From Micromonospora_E sp048060115 (GTDB lineage: Bacteria; Actinomycetota; Actinomycetes; Mycobacteriales; Micromonosporaceae): DNA of 64,000 nt. The position numbers and the translations under genes are program-made. Below the pieces are notes generated by a model. The model saw nothing but the letters and a program-made list of their open reading frames with translations, was not told the origin of the DNA and did no database searches. The stretch spans positions 71,635 to 135,634 of the forward strand of contig NZ_JBHMIM010000010.1 of NCBI RefSeq assembly GCF_048060115.1, written 5' to 3'. Positions 43,006 through 50,314 of this stretch are shown piece by piece. Every line of letters starts with the position of its first letter. The stretch's first letter is position 1.

Positions 43006-43826
43006 GACGACGTGCCCAGGGTCACCGCGCAGACCTCGCAGCCGTCGTCGTCGACGGTGCAGTTCGAGCCCGGCTGCGCCGCGACGCCCAGGTAGGCGTC
43101 GACCAGCGCGCTGACCGCGCCGAGCCGGCCGGTCGGCGGCGCCGGTCGGGTCGCGGCGAGGGCCGCGGCGTGCCCGGCGGCCAGTCCGACGACCGACGGG
43201 TCGACGATCTCGATGCCGACGCGGCCGGCCACCTCGGCGGTCACCGGGGTCATGCAGGTGCAGCCGAAGAGGATCAGGTCGGTGCCGTCCCGGTCGGCGG
43301 CCCGCAGACAGGCGGCGGAGATGGCCTCGACGACGTCGGTCTCGCCCCGGGCCATCCGTGCCTTGACCCCGGCGTCGGTACCGACCCGGTCCAGTTCCGT
43401 CTGGTCGGACAGGTAGTGCACCCCGACGGCGAGGGCACCGCCGGCGCAGCTGCTCAGCCGCTCGGCGTAGAGGTAGTCCATCGAGTCGGGCCAGACGGTG
43501 ACGATGCTGAACCGCCGACCGAGCTGGGCCGCCCAGGCCAGGGACGCCTCACCGGCGCCGACGATCGGCACCGAGGTGGCAGCGCGCAGCCGGTCCACGC
43601 CGTAGTCGCCGAACGTGTCGATGTAGACGGCGTCGCAGCCGGCGACGATCGCCGCCTCGGCGATGTCGACCGTGCCGACCTCGGTGAGCAGATGCTCGTA
43701 CGGGGTACGGGCGAACCGGCGCAGCCGTGGATCGACGAGTTCGGTGACGAGGCCGGGTGGATCGGGCAGCACCGGGGCCCTCTTCGCGTCGGAGTTGATG
43801 ACCGCCAGCCGTCGCAGCTCACTCAT
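43002..43826 (-). CDS. Asp/Glu/hydantoin racemase-fold protein with one catalytic cysteine
   Basis: The 274-residue protein has the two-lobed Asp/Glu racemase fold. The second catalytic cysteine is kept in LILFGCTCM (Cys189). The first motif, usually CFGD, reads IDTFGDYG with Thr71. Loss of the first cysteine argues against racemisation and resembles arylmalonate decarboxylase, which keeps only the second; a maleate-isomerase-like role is less likely. It starts the fifth transcription unit of the island with an operator-like site 18 bp upstream. Confidence 0.83.
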   Translation of the reverse strand: MSELRRLAVINSDAKRAPVLPDPPGLVTELVDPRLRRFARTPYEHLLTEVGTVDIAEAAIVAGCDAVYIDTFGDYGVDRLRAATSVPIVGAGEASLAWAAQLGRRFSIVTVWPDSMDYLYAERLSSCAGGALAVGVHYLSDQTELDRVGTDAGVKARMARGETDVVEAISAACLRAADRDGTDLILFGCTCMTPVTAEVAGRVGIEIVDPSVVGLAAGHAAALAATRPAPPTGRLGAVSALVDAYLGVAAQPGSNCTVDDDGCEVCAVTLGTSS

Positions 43827-43840
43827 GTCGACCTCCCGCC

Positions 43841-43855
43841 AAAAGTCTGACTTAT
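43841..43855. promoter_or_regulatory. Candidate operator E (AAGTC-T-GACTT)
   Basis: AAAAGTCTGACTTAT contains the perfect 11-bp palindrome AAGTCTGACTT (43843-43853), 18 bp before the racemase-fold gene start. It is the best copy of the island-wide motif. Confidence 0.65.
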
Positions 43856-43949
43856 CAAGGTCAGCAGTGTCAACGACTCCGTCCACCCCGGCTTCTAGCT
43901 TGACTAGCCGCTTGCGCGGGAAAAGTCGGATCTCTGATGAACGGGGAGG

Positions 43950-45257
43950 TCAGTCCGTCGCGGTGGCCGCCGCCGCCTGGGCGGCGTCGAGCCGGCGGCG
44001 CAGATGGTCGCGGTCCGGTTCGCTGCCGGCCAGCTCCAACGCCTGCCGGTATGCACCCGCCGCGTCGGCGTGCCGGCCGAGCCGGGACAGCAGGTCGGCC
44101 CGCGACGCCGGATAGAGGTGGTAGGTGCGCAGCCTCGGATCCCCGGCGATGTCGTCGAGCAGCACCAGGCCGGCGGCCGGGCCGTCACGCATGGCCACCG
44201 CCACCGCCCGGTTCAGCGCCACCACCGGCGACGGTGCGACCCGCAGCAGTACGTCGTAGAGGGCGACGATCTGCGGCCAGTCGGTGCCGGCGAGGTCGGG
44301 CGCCTCGTCGTGCAGGGCGGCGATGGCGGCCTGCAACCCGTACGGCCCGGGTGGGCCGCCGGTCAACGCCACCCGGGCCAGGGCACACCCTTCGTCGATC
44401 ATCGGTCGGTCCCACCGGCTGCGGTCCTGCTCGTCGAGCAGGACCGCGACCCCGTCCGGGCCGGTCCGGGCGTGCCGGCGGGCGTGCACCAGCAGCAGCA
44501 ACGCCAGCAGTCCGGCCACCTCCCGTTGCGCGGGCAGCAGCCGCCGCAGGATGCGGGCCAGCCGGATGGCCTCCTCGGCCAGGTCCAGTCGTTGCAGGTC
44601 CGGGCCGGAACTGGCCGCGTACCCCTCGGTGAAGATCGAGTACACCGCCTGCAGGACGCCGGGAAGGCGCTGCTGCAGCTCGTCGATGCCGGGAACCCGG
44701 AACGGGATACGGGCGTCGCGGATCTTCCGTTTCGTCCGGACGATCCGCTGGGCCATGGTCGCCTCCGGCACCAGGAAGGCCCGGGCCACCTCGGCGGTGG
44801 TCAGCCCGGCCAGGCAGCGCAGGGTCAGCGCCACCCGGTCCTGCGCGGTCAGCGCCGGGTGGGCGCAGGTGAAGAAGAGCGCCAGTCGGTCGTCTGGCAA
44901 CTCCTGGTCGCCGTCGGCCGACGGCGCCGGATCAGCCCGGTCCGCCTCGGCCTGCAGAACGGCCAGCCGCAGTGCCAGGTTGTGGTCGCGCCGGATCCGG
45001 TCGACCGCCCGGCGCCGGGCGGTGGTCAGCAGCCAGGCGCCGGGTCGGGTCGGTACGCCGGAGACGGGCCAGTGCCTCAGAGCCGCCTCGACGGCCTCGG
45101 CGGCGACCTCCTCGGCCAGGTGCAGGTCACCGAAGCGGCGTACCAGGGTAGCGAGCAGCCGGCCGTGCTCCTCCCGGAACACGGCCTCCACCGAGGTCCG
45201 CACCACGGCGACGGCTTGCTCGTCGCCGTGGTGCTCCCGCCGCCCGTCGGTGACCAT
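43950..45257 (-). CDS. RNA polymerase ECF sigma factor, ECF42 type with C-terminal TPR-like extension
   Basis: The 435-residue protein has a sigma-2 region (FREEHGRLLATLVRRFGDLHLAEEVAAEAVEAALRHW, WLLTTARRRAVDRIRR), a sigma-4 region (RVALTLRCLAGLTTAEVARAFLVPEATMAQRIVRTKRKI) and a long helical C-terminal extension (DUF6596, TPR-like). This layout and the adjacent DGPF gene define the ECF42 group, which uses the C-terminal extension rather than a classical anti-sigma for control. It follows the DGPF gene by 6 bp. Confidence 0.92.
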   Translation of the reverse strand: MVTDGRREHHGDEQAVAVVRTSVEAVFREEHGRLLATLVRRFGDLHLAEEVAAEAVEAALRHWPVSGVPTRPGAWLLTTARRRAVDRIRRDHNLALRLAVLQAEADRADPAPSADGDQELPDDRLALFFTCAHPALTAQDRVALTLRCLAGLTTAEVARAFLVPEATMAQRIVRTKRKIRDARIPFRVPGIDELQQRLPGVLQAVYSIFTEGYAASSGPDLQRLDLAEEAIRLARILRRLLPAQREVAGLLALLLLVHARRHARTGPDGVAVLLDEQDRSRWDRPMIDEGCALARVALTGGPPGPYGLQAAIAALHDEAPDLAGTDWPQIVALYDVLLRVAPSPVVALNRAVAVAMRDGPAAGLVLLDDIAGDPRLRTYHLYPASRADLLSRLGRHADAAGAYRQALELAGSEPDRDHLRRRLDAAQAAAATATD

Positions 45258-45263
45258 CCGCGC

Positions 45264-45617
45264 TCACATCCCGAAGTCGGCGACCGGCCGCACCTGCACG
45301 GATCCGCCGTCGCGGGCGCCGGGTGAGCGGGCCGCCCAGTCCAGGGCGACGTCGAGGTCCGGCACGTCGATGATGTCGTACCCGCCGAGCACCTCGCGTG
45401 CTTCGGCGAACGGCCCGTCGGTGACGATCCGTTGCCCGTCGGCGTCGACCTTCACCGACGTGCAGGTGGTCAGGTCGGCCAGGGCGTTGCCGCTGACCCA
45501 GATCCCGGCGTCCTTCATCTCCTTGTCATAGGCCATCCAGTCCTCGACCGTGCACTGCGGCACGGTCGGCTCGGGGGCGTCGGTGGGCGCGCTGACGAAC
45601 AGCAGCATGTACTTCAT
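45264..45617 (-). CDS. DGPF (YCII-related) domain protein
   Basis: The 117-residue protein starts MKYMLLFVSAP and contains ADGQRIVTDGPFAEAREVLGGYDIIDV, the DGPF motif. DGPF proteins are the constant partners and regulon members of ECF42 sigma factors; the biochemical role is unsettled. The gene precedes the sigma gene in a two-gene operon and has an ECF42-like promoter upstream. Confidence 0.92.
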   Translation of the reverse strand: MKYMLLFVSAPTDAPEPTVPQCTVEDWMAYDKEMKDAGIWVSGNALADLTTCTSVKVDADGQRIVTDGPFAEAREVLGGYDIIDVPDLDVALDWAARSPGARDGGSVQVRPVADFGM

Positions 45618-45657
45618 GGTTCTCCTCGCTGAGGCGTACGTCGCCATCTGCGGTAAC

Positions 45658-45684
45658 GACGATCGGCGGACGGCCGGATCGACA
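45658..45684 (-). promoter_or_regulatory. ECF42-like promoter of the DGPF/sigma operon
   Basis: On the minus strand TGTCGA (45684-45679) and CGTC (45661-45658) are separated by 17 nt. As I recall, the published ECF42 consensus is TGTCGA at -35 and CGA/TC at -10. The DGPF ATG lies 40 nt downstream, which suggests autoregulation. Confidence 0.6.
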
Positions 45685-45692
45685 CCGTCACC

Positions 45693-46337
45693 TCAACTGT
45701 CTTGGGTCTGGTCCGGGCCAGCCTCGTCGGTTTCGGCGAGGATGCCGTAGAGCTTGCGGCGGGTCTCGTCGAGCACCCGGACCGCCCGCTCGCGCTGCTC
45801 CGCGTTGCCGTTCATCAGTACGTGCCGCAGCACCTGCATCGTCTGCATCCCGGACTCGCGTACATCGTGCCAGCTGTCGACGGTCTCCGGGGCGAGCTCG
45901 GTCCACGGAGCGGCCTGCGCCGCCTGCTCGGCCTCGGGTCGACCGGCGTCGGTGAGCGCGTAACGCTTGCGCCCGCCGCCGGCGCCTTCGGCGGCGCCGA
46001 CGATCTGACCTTCGTCCTCGAGTAGTTGCAGGGTGGGGTAGATGGAGCCGGGGCTGGGGCGCCAGGCGCCCCCGGTGCGGGAGTCCAACTCCTGGATCAT
46101 CTCGTAGCCGTGCATCGGCCTGTCGACGAGCAGGGCCAGCACCGCGGCCCGCACGTTGGGTCGCCGCCGCCCCCGACCGCCACCACGGCCGCCGCCCGCC
46201 CCCCGGCCGCCGAATGGACCGCCGGGTCCGAATGGCCCGCCCGGTCCACCGGGTCCGCCGAAGCCGGGCCCGAAGGGTGGGAATCCGGCGCCGCGCAGAA
46301 AGGCCCCCGGGCCACCGCGTGCTCTCTCGCGTCTCAT
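45693..46337 (-). CDS. PadR-family transcriptional regulator
   Basis: The 214-residue protein has an Arg-rich start, a Gly/Pro/Phe-rich linker (about 8-55) and then the PadR winged helix: RAAVLALLVDRPMHGYEMIQEL and RPSPGSIYPTLQLLEDEGQI, followed by GRKRYALTDAGR. A Vinculin-like C-terminal helix region mediates dimerisation. GGAGGT lies 4 nt before the ATG. An 18-bp palindrome 31 bp upstream is probably its own operator. Confidence 0.92.
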   Translation of the reverse strand: MRRERARGGPGAFLRGAGFPPFGPGFGGPGGPGGPFGPGGPFGGRGAGGGRGGGRGRRRPNVRAAVLALLVDRPMHGYEMIQELDSRTGGAWRPSPGSIYPTLQLLEDEGQIVGAAEGAGGGRKRYALTDAGRPEAEQAAQAAPWTELAPETVDSWHDVRESGMQTMQVLRHVLMNGNAEQRERAVRVLDETRRKLYGILAETDEAGPDQTQDS

Positions 46338-46367
46338 GTAAACCTCCACTGCAGGATCATTGATACG

Positions 46368-46385
46368 TTGACGATATATCGTCAA
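46368..46385. promoter_or_regulatory. 18-bp perfect palindrome, probable PadR operator
   Basis: TTGACGATATATCGTCAA is a perfect palindrome located 31 bp upstream of the PadR ATG. PadR family operators are typically AT-centred palindromes overlapping the regulator promoter. It contains a possible -35 (TTGACG) on the minus strand. Confidence 0.75.
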
Positions 46386-46477
46386 GCAGTCGGCGACAAC
46401 TCGATCTGCTGAGTGAAATACGTGACACCACGACACGACATGTAGGTACCCACCGCGAAGCCACCCACCAGATATAG

Positions 46478-46674
46478 TCCCGGACGCAACTGGTTCGGCC
46501 GGGCAGCCAGCCCGGCCGAGGCAACAGGGAACCCGGTGCGAATCCGGGACTGCCCCGCAGCGGTGAGTGGGAACGACCGCCGTCGAGCACACTGGGCCAC
46601 CCCGGCCTGGGAAGTGACGGCCAGTAGGTGACTGGCATGTCCGGTCCGGCCCACAAGTCCGAAGACCTGCCGTT
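46478..46674 (+). promoter_or_regulatory. Cobalamin (adenosylcobalamin) riboswitch upstream of nrdAB
   Basis: The leader contains the conserved riboswitch blocks in order: CAGGGAACCCGGTGCGAATC (46525-46544), CCGGGACTGCCCCGCAGCGG (the C-rich core, near 46544-46563), CACTGGGCCA, CCTGGGAAGTGACGG and the terminal AAGTCCGAAGACCTGCC (46655-46671). A -10 hexamer TATAGT at 46473-46478 would start the RNA near 46485. When coenzyme B12 is present it should reduce expression of the B12-independent reductase downstream, as known for the Streptomyces nrdABS operon. About 145 nt separate it from the nrdA start. Confidence 0.9.
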
Positions 46675-46817
46675 GTGCCGGATACGCCGAACGCGTACCC
46701 GGTGGTCCGATCGCCGCGCGGGACGGCCGACGGCTGCGACGCGTTGGCCATCGCGCGTTCGCGCCTGTCTGCCTGCCCGCTCGGCCTCCCACGAGGCGAT
46801 GCCAGGAGGCACCACAG

Positions 46818-49229
46818 GTGACCGTCGTCACACATCCCGCCGCTACCGCACCGGCGGCCACGCCCGGCAAGCGGCCGACCCGAATCCGCGACCGATCGGG
46901 GACCGCCACGCCGGTCGACCCCGACCGGCTGCGCGACGCGGTACGGCAGCACGCCGACGGGCTCGCCGACGTCGACCCGGGGCGGGTCGCTGCCAGGACG
47001 CTCAGTGGTCTCTACGACGGCATCACCACCGCCGAGTTGACCCGGCTGCTGATCCAGACCGCGGCCGACCTGATCGGCGAGGACCCGCAGTACTCCCGAC
47101 TGGCCGCCCGGCTGCTCGCCGACGAGATCGGCACCGAGGTCTGCCGGCAGGGCATCGGCTCGTTCAGCCAGGCGATCCGGCTCGGACACACCCACGGCCT
47201 CGTCGGTGACGAGACGGCCCGGTTCGTCGCCGACCACACCGCCGACCTCGACGCCGCCACCGCCCCGGCCGCCGACCGCCGGTTCGAGTACTTCGGGCTG
47301 CGGACCGTCTACGACCGCTACCTGCTGCGTCATCCCGCCACCCGGCAGGTGGTGGAGACCCCGCAGTACTGGCTGCTGCGGGTCGCCTGCGGACTGTCCC
47401 GCACCCCCGCCGAGGCGATCGGCTTCTACCGGTTGATGTCGTCACTGGCGTACCTGCCGAGCTCACCGACCCTGTTCAACTCCGGCACCCGGCACACCCA
47501 GTTGTCGTCGTGCTTCCTGGTCGACTCGCCCCGCGACGAGCTGGACTCGATCTACGACCGGTACGCGCAGGTGGCGAAGCTGTCCAAGTACGCCGGCGGG
47601 ATCGGCATATCCTGGTCGCGGGTCCGCTCGCGGGGTGCGCTGATCAAGGGCACCAACGGGCTGTCCAACGGGATCGTGCCGTGGCTACGGACGCTCGACG
47701 CCTCGGTGGCCGCCGTCAACCAGGGCGGCCGACGCAGGGGCGCGGCCTGCGTCTACCTGGAGCCGTGGCACGCCGACATCGAGGAGTTCCTGGAACTGCG
47801 CGACAACACCGGCGAGGACGCCCGGCGCACCCACAACCTCAACCTGGCCAACTGGATCTGCGACGAGTTCATGCGCCGGGTCGACGCCGACGCCACGTGG
47901 TCGCTGTTCAACCCGGCCGACGTCCCACAGCTGCCCGATCTGTACGGCGCCGAGTTCGACACCGCGTACCGGGCCGCCGAGGCTGCCGGGCTCGCCGTAC
48001 GCCAGATCAAGGCCCGCGACCTGTACGGGCGGATGATGCGCACCCTGGCGCAGACCGGCAACGGCTGGATCACCTTCAAGGACCGGTCGAACCTGCTGTG
48101 CAACCAGACCGGCGAACCCGGCAACGTCGTGCACCTGTCCAACCTGTGCACCGAGATCGTCGAGGTCTCCTCGGACGCCGAGACGGCGGTCTGCAACCTC
48201 GGCTCGATCAACCTCGGCGCGCACCTGACCCCGGCCGCGACCGGGGAGGGCGGCGCGGCAGGCGAGATCGACTGGGCGCGGCTGCGCGACACCGTCCATA
48301 CCGCGGTGGTCTTCCTCGACCGGGTGATCGACATCAACTACTACCCGAGCACCGAGGCCGGCGCGTCGAACCCACGCTGGCGCCCGGTCGGCCTGGGCAT
48401 GATGGGCCTGCAGGACGTCTTCTTCGCGCTCGGCCTGCCGTTCGACTCGGCGCCGGCGCGGGAACTGTCCACCCGGATCGCCGAGGAGATCTACCTGACC
48501 GCGTTGGAGACCTCCGCCGGACTGGCGCAGCGATACGGACCGCACCCGGCGTACCCGCAGACCCGGGCGGCGCGCGGGCACCTGCACCCCGACCTGTGGG
48601 GCACCGAACCGACCCAGACCGACCGTTGGACGGCGCTGCGGCAGCGGGTCGCCGCGCACGGGCTGCGCAACTCGCTGCTGGTGGCGATCGCGCCGACCGC
48701 GACGATCGCGTCGATCGCCGGCTGCTACGAATGCATCGAGCCGCAGGTGTCGAACCTGTTCAAGCGCGAGACCCTGTCCGGGGAGTTCCTCCAGGTCAAC
48801 GCCGCCCTGGTCGGGCAGCTCAAGGCACGCGGGCTGTGGACCGAACAGATCCGTGAGCAGATCAAGCGGGCCGACGGCTCGGTCGCGCAGATCGCCGCCA
48901 TCCCGGCGGAGCTGCGCGAACTGTTCCGCACCGCCTGGGAGCTGCCGCAGCGGGCGCTGATCGACCTGGCCGCCGCCCGCTCCCCGTACATCGACCAGAG
49001 TCAGTCGTTGAACCTGTTCCTGGCCGCACCGACGATCGGCAAGCTGTCGTCGATGTACCGGTACGCCTGGCAGTCGGGGCTCAAGACCACGTACTACCTG
49101 CGGTCGCGCCCGGCCACCCGGATCCAGCAGGCCACCGTGACCATCCCGGCGGTGGCCGGTGCCACCAGCGACGCCGAGGCACTGGCCTGCTCCCTGGAGA
49201 ATCCCGAATCCTGCGACGCCTGCCAGTGA
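46818..49229 (+). CDS. nrdA: Class I ribonucleoside-diphosphate reductase large subunit
   Basis: The 803-residue protein has an N-terminal ATP-cone-like region (VDPDRLRDAVRQHADGL, TAELTRLLIQTAADLI) and the ten-stranded catalytic barrel. Catalytic cysteines are Cys232 (QLSSCFLV), Cys444 (NLCTEIV) and Cys459 (VCNLGSINLG). The C-terminal CDAC (about 799-802) is the redox pair that accepts electrons from thioredoxin or glutaredoxin. It makes deoxyribonucleotides using the radical of NrdB. The GTG at 46818 follows AGGAGG at good spacing. Expression is probably turned down by B12 through the upstream riboswitch. Confidence 0.95.
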   Translation: MTVVTHPAATAPAATPGKRPTRIRDRSGTATPVDPDRLRDAVRQHADGLADVDPGRVAARTLSGLYDGITTAELTRLLIQTAADLIGEDPQYSRLAARLLADEIGTEVCRQGIGSFSQAIRLGHTHGLVGDETARFVADHTADLDAATAPAADRRFEYFGLRTVYDRYLLRHPATRQVVETPQYWLLRVACGLSRTPAEAIGFYRLMSSLAYLPSSPTLFNSGTRHTQLSSCFLVDSPRDELDSIYDRYAQVAKLSKYAGGIGISWSRVRSRGALIKGTNGLSNGIVPWLRTLDASVAAVNQGGRRRGAACVYLEPWHADIEEFLELRDNTGEDARRTHNLNLANWICDEFMRRVDADATWSLFNPADVPQLPDLYGAEFDTAYRAAEAAGLAVRQIKARDLYGRMMRTLAQTGNGWITFKDRSNLLCNQTGEPGNVVHLSNLCTEIVEVSSDAETAVCNLGSINLGAHLTPAATGEGGAAGEIDWARLRDTVHTAVVFLDRVIDINYYPSTEAGASNPRWRPVGLGMMGLQDVFFALGLPFDSAPARELSTRIAEEIYLTALETSAGLAQRYGPHPAYPQTRAARGHLHPDLWGTEPTQTDRWTALRQRVAAHGLRNSLLVAIAPTATIASIAGCYECIEPQVSNLFKRETLSGEFLQVNAALVGQLKARGLWTEQIREQIKRADGSVAQIAAIPAELRELFRTAWELPQRALIDLAAARSPYIDQSQSLNLFLAAPTIGKLSSMYRYAWQSGLKTTYYLRSRPATRIQQATVTIPAVAGATSDAEALACSLENPESCDACQ

Positions 49230-49261
49230 CGCCCCGCACCCATCCGTTGGAGACCGCCACG

Positions 49262-50272
49262 ATGACACCGAACCCGATGCTGCTCGATCCGGGCATGAGT
49301 CTCACCCTTCGCCCGATGCACTACCCGCACTTCTTCGACCGCTACCGCGACGCCATCAAGAACACCTGGACCGTCGAGGAGGTGGACCTGCACTCGGACC
49401 TGGCCGACCTGGATCGGCTCAGCCCGGCCGAGCGGCACCTGGTCAGCCGGCTCGTCGCCTTCTTCGCCACCGGCGACACGATCGTCGCCAACAACCTGGT
49501 GCTCAACCTCTACCAGCACGTCAACAGCCCTGAGGGCCGGCTGTACCTGTCCCGCCAGCTGTTCGAGGAGGCGGTGCACGTCCAGTTCTACCTGAATCTG
49601 CTCGACACCTACGTGCCGGACGAGACCGAGCGCTTCGCCGCCTTCGCCGCGATCGACAACATCCCGTCGATCAAGCGCAAGGCCGACTTCTGCTTCCAGT
49701 GGATCGACTCCATCTTCGAGCTACGCGAGCTGCGCGACCGCGACGACCGCCGGGCCTTCCTACTCAACCTGATCTGCTTCGCCGCCTGCATCGAAGGGCT
49801 GTTCTTCTACGGCGCCTTCGCGTACGTGTACTTCCTGCGGTCCCGGGGTCTGCTGCACGGACTCGCCTCCGGCACCAACTGGGTGTTCCGCGACGAGTCC
49901 ATGCACATGGCGTTCGCCTTCGACGTGGTCGACACGGTCCGCCGCGAGGAACCGGACCTGTTCGACGACACGATGGTCGAACAGGTCCGTCAGATGCTCG
50001 CCGAAGCGGTCGACTGCGAGGTCCAGTTCGCCGACGACCTGCTCGGCCAGGGGGTGTCCGGGCTGTCGCCGACCGACATGCGCCAGTATCTGCAGCACGT
50101 CGCCGACCGGCGGCTCGCCCAGCTCGGCATCGCCCCGATGTACGGGTCGACCAACCCGTTCGCCTTCATGGATCTGCAGGACGTGCAGGAGCTGTCCAAC
50201 TTCTTCGAACGCCGGGTCTCCGCGTACCAGGTCGGGGTGAGCGGCACGGTCAGCTTCGACGAGGAGTTCTGA
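49262..50272 (+). CDS. nrdB: Class I ribonucleoside-diphosphate reductase small subunit
   Basis: The 336-residue ferritin-like protein has metal ligands in FFATGDTIVANN (Asp72), EEAVHVQFY (Glu, His106), EGLFFYGAF and RDESMHMAFAF. Tyr110 is four residues after His106, the position of the radical tyrosine in Escherichia coli NrdB, so it is a tyrosyl-radical enzyme. I prefer the ATG at 49262 with TTGGAG upstream. A GTG at 49226 overlapping the nrdA stop is in frame and could add 12 residues. Confidence 0.94.
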   Translation: MTPNPMLLDPGMSLTLRPMHYPHFFDRYRDAIKNTWTVEEVDLHSDLADLDRLSPAERHLVSRLVAFFATGDTIVANNLVLNLYQHVNSPEGRLYLSRQLFEEAVHVQFYLNLLDTYVPDETERFAAFAAIDNIPSIKRKADFCFQWIDSIFELRELRDRDDRRAFLLNLICFAACIEGLFFYGAFAYVYFLRSRGLLHGLASGTNWVFRDESMHMAFAFDVVDTVRREEPDLFDDTMVEQVRQMLAEAVDCEVQFADDLLGQGVSGLSPTDMRQYLQHVADRRLAQLGIAPMYGSTNPFAFMDLQDVQELSNFFERRVSAYQVGVSGTVSFDEEF

Positions 50273-50276
50273 GGCA

Positions 50277-50314
50277 CCGGTGGCGGTCGCGGGCTATCCC
50301 GCGTCCGCCACCGG
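50277..50314. terminator. Bidirectional hairpin terminator between nrdB and the MFS gene
   Basis: CCGGTGGCGG (50277-50286) pairs with CCGCCACCGG (50305-50314), and inner CGCGGG pairs with CCCGCG around a CTAT loop: 16 bp with one mismatch. It starts 5 bp after the nrdB stop and includes the last codons and stop of the convergent MFS gene. Confidence 0.75.

Noticed and set aside
17727..43826. Secondary-metabolite biosynthetic cluster
   Set aside because: There are no PKS, NRPS, terpene synthase, RiPP or sugar-tailoring genes. The CoA ligase, hydratases, dehydrogenases and lyases with an importer fit degradation better.
43920..43936. AAAAGTCGGATCTCTGA as a seventh operator copy
   Set aside because: The core is GTCGGAT, two changes from GTC-N-GAC, and it lies 14 bp before the sigma-gene stop codon, not upstream of a start.
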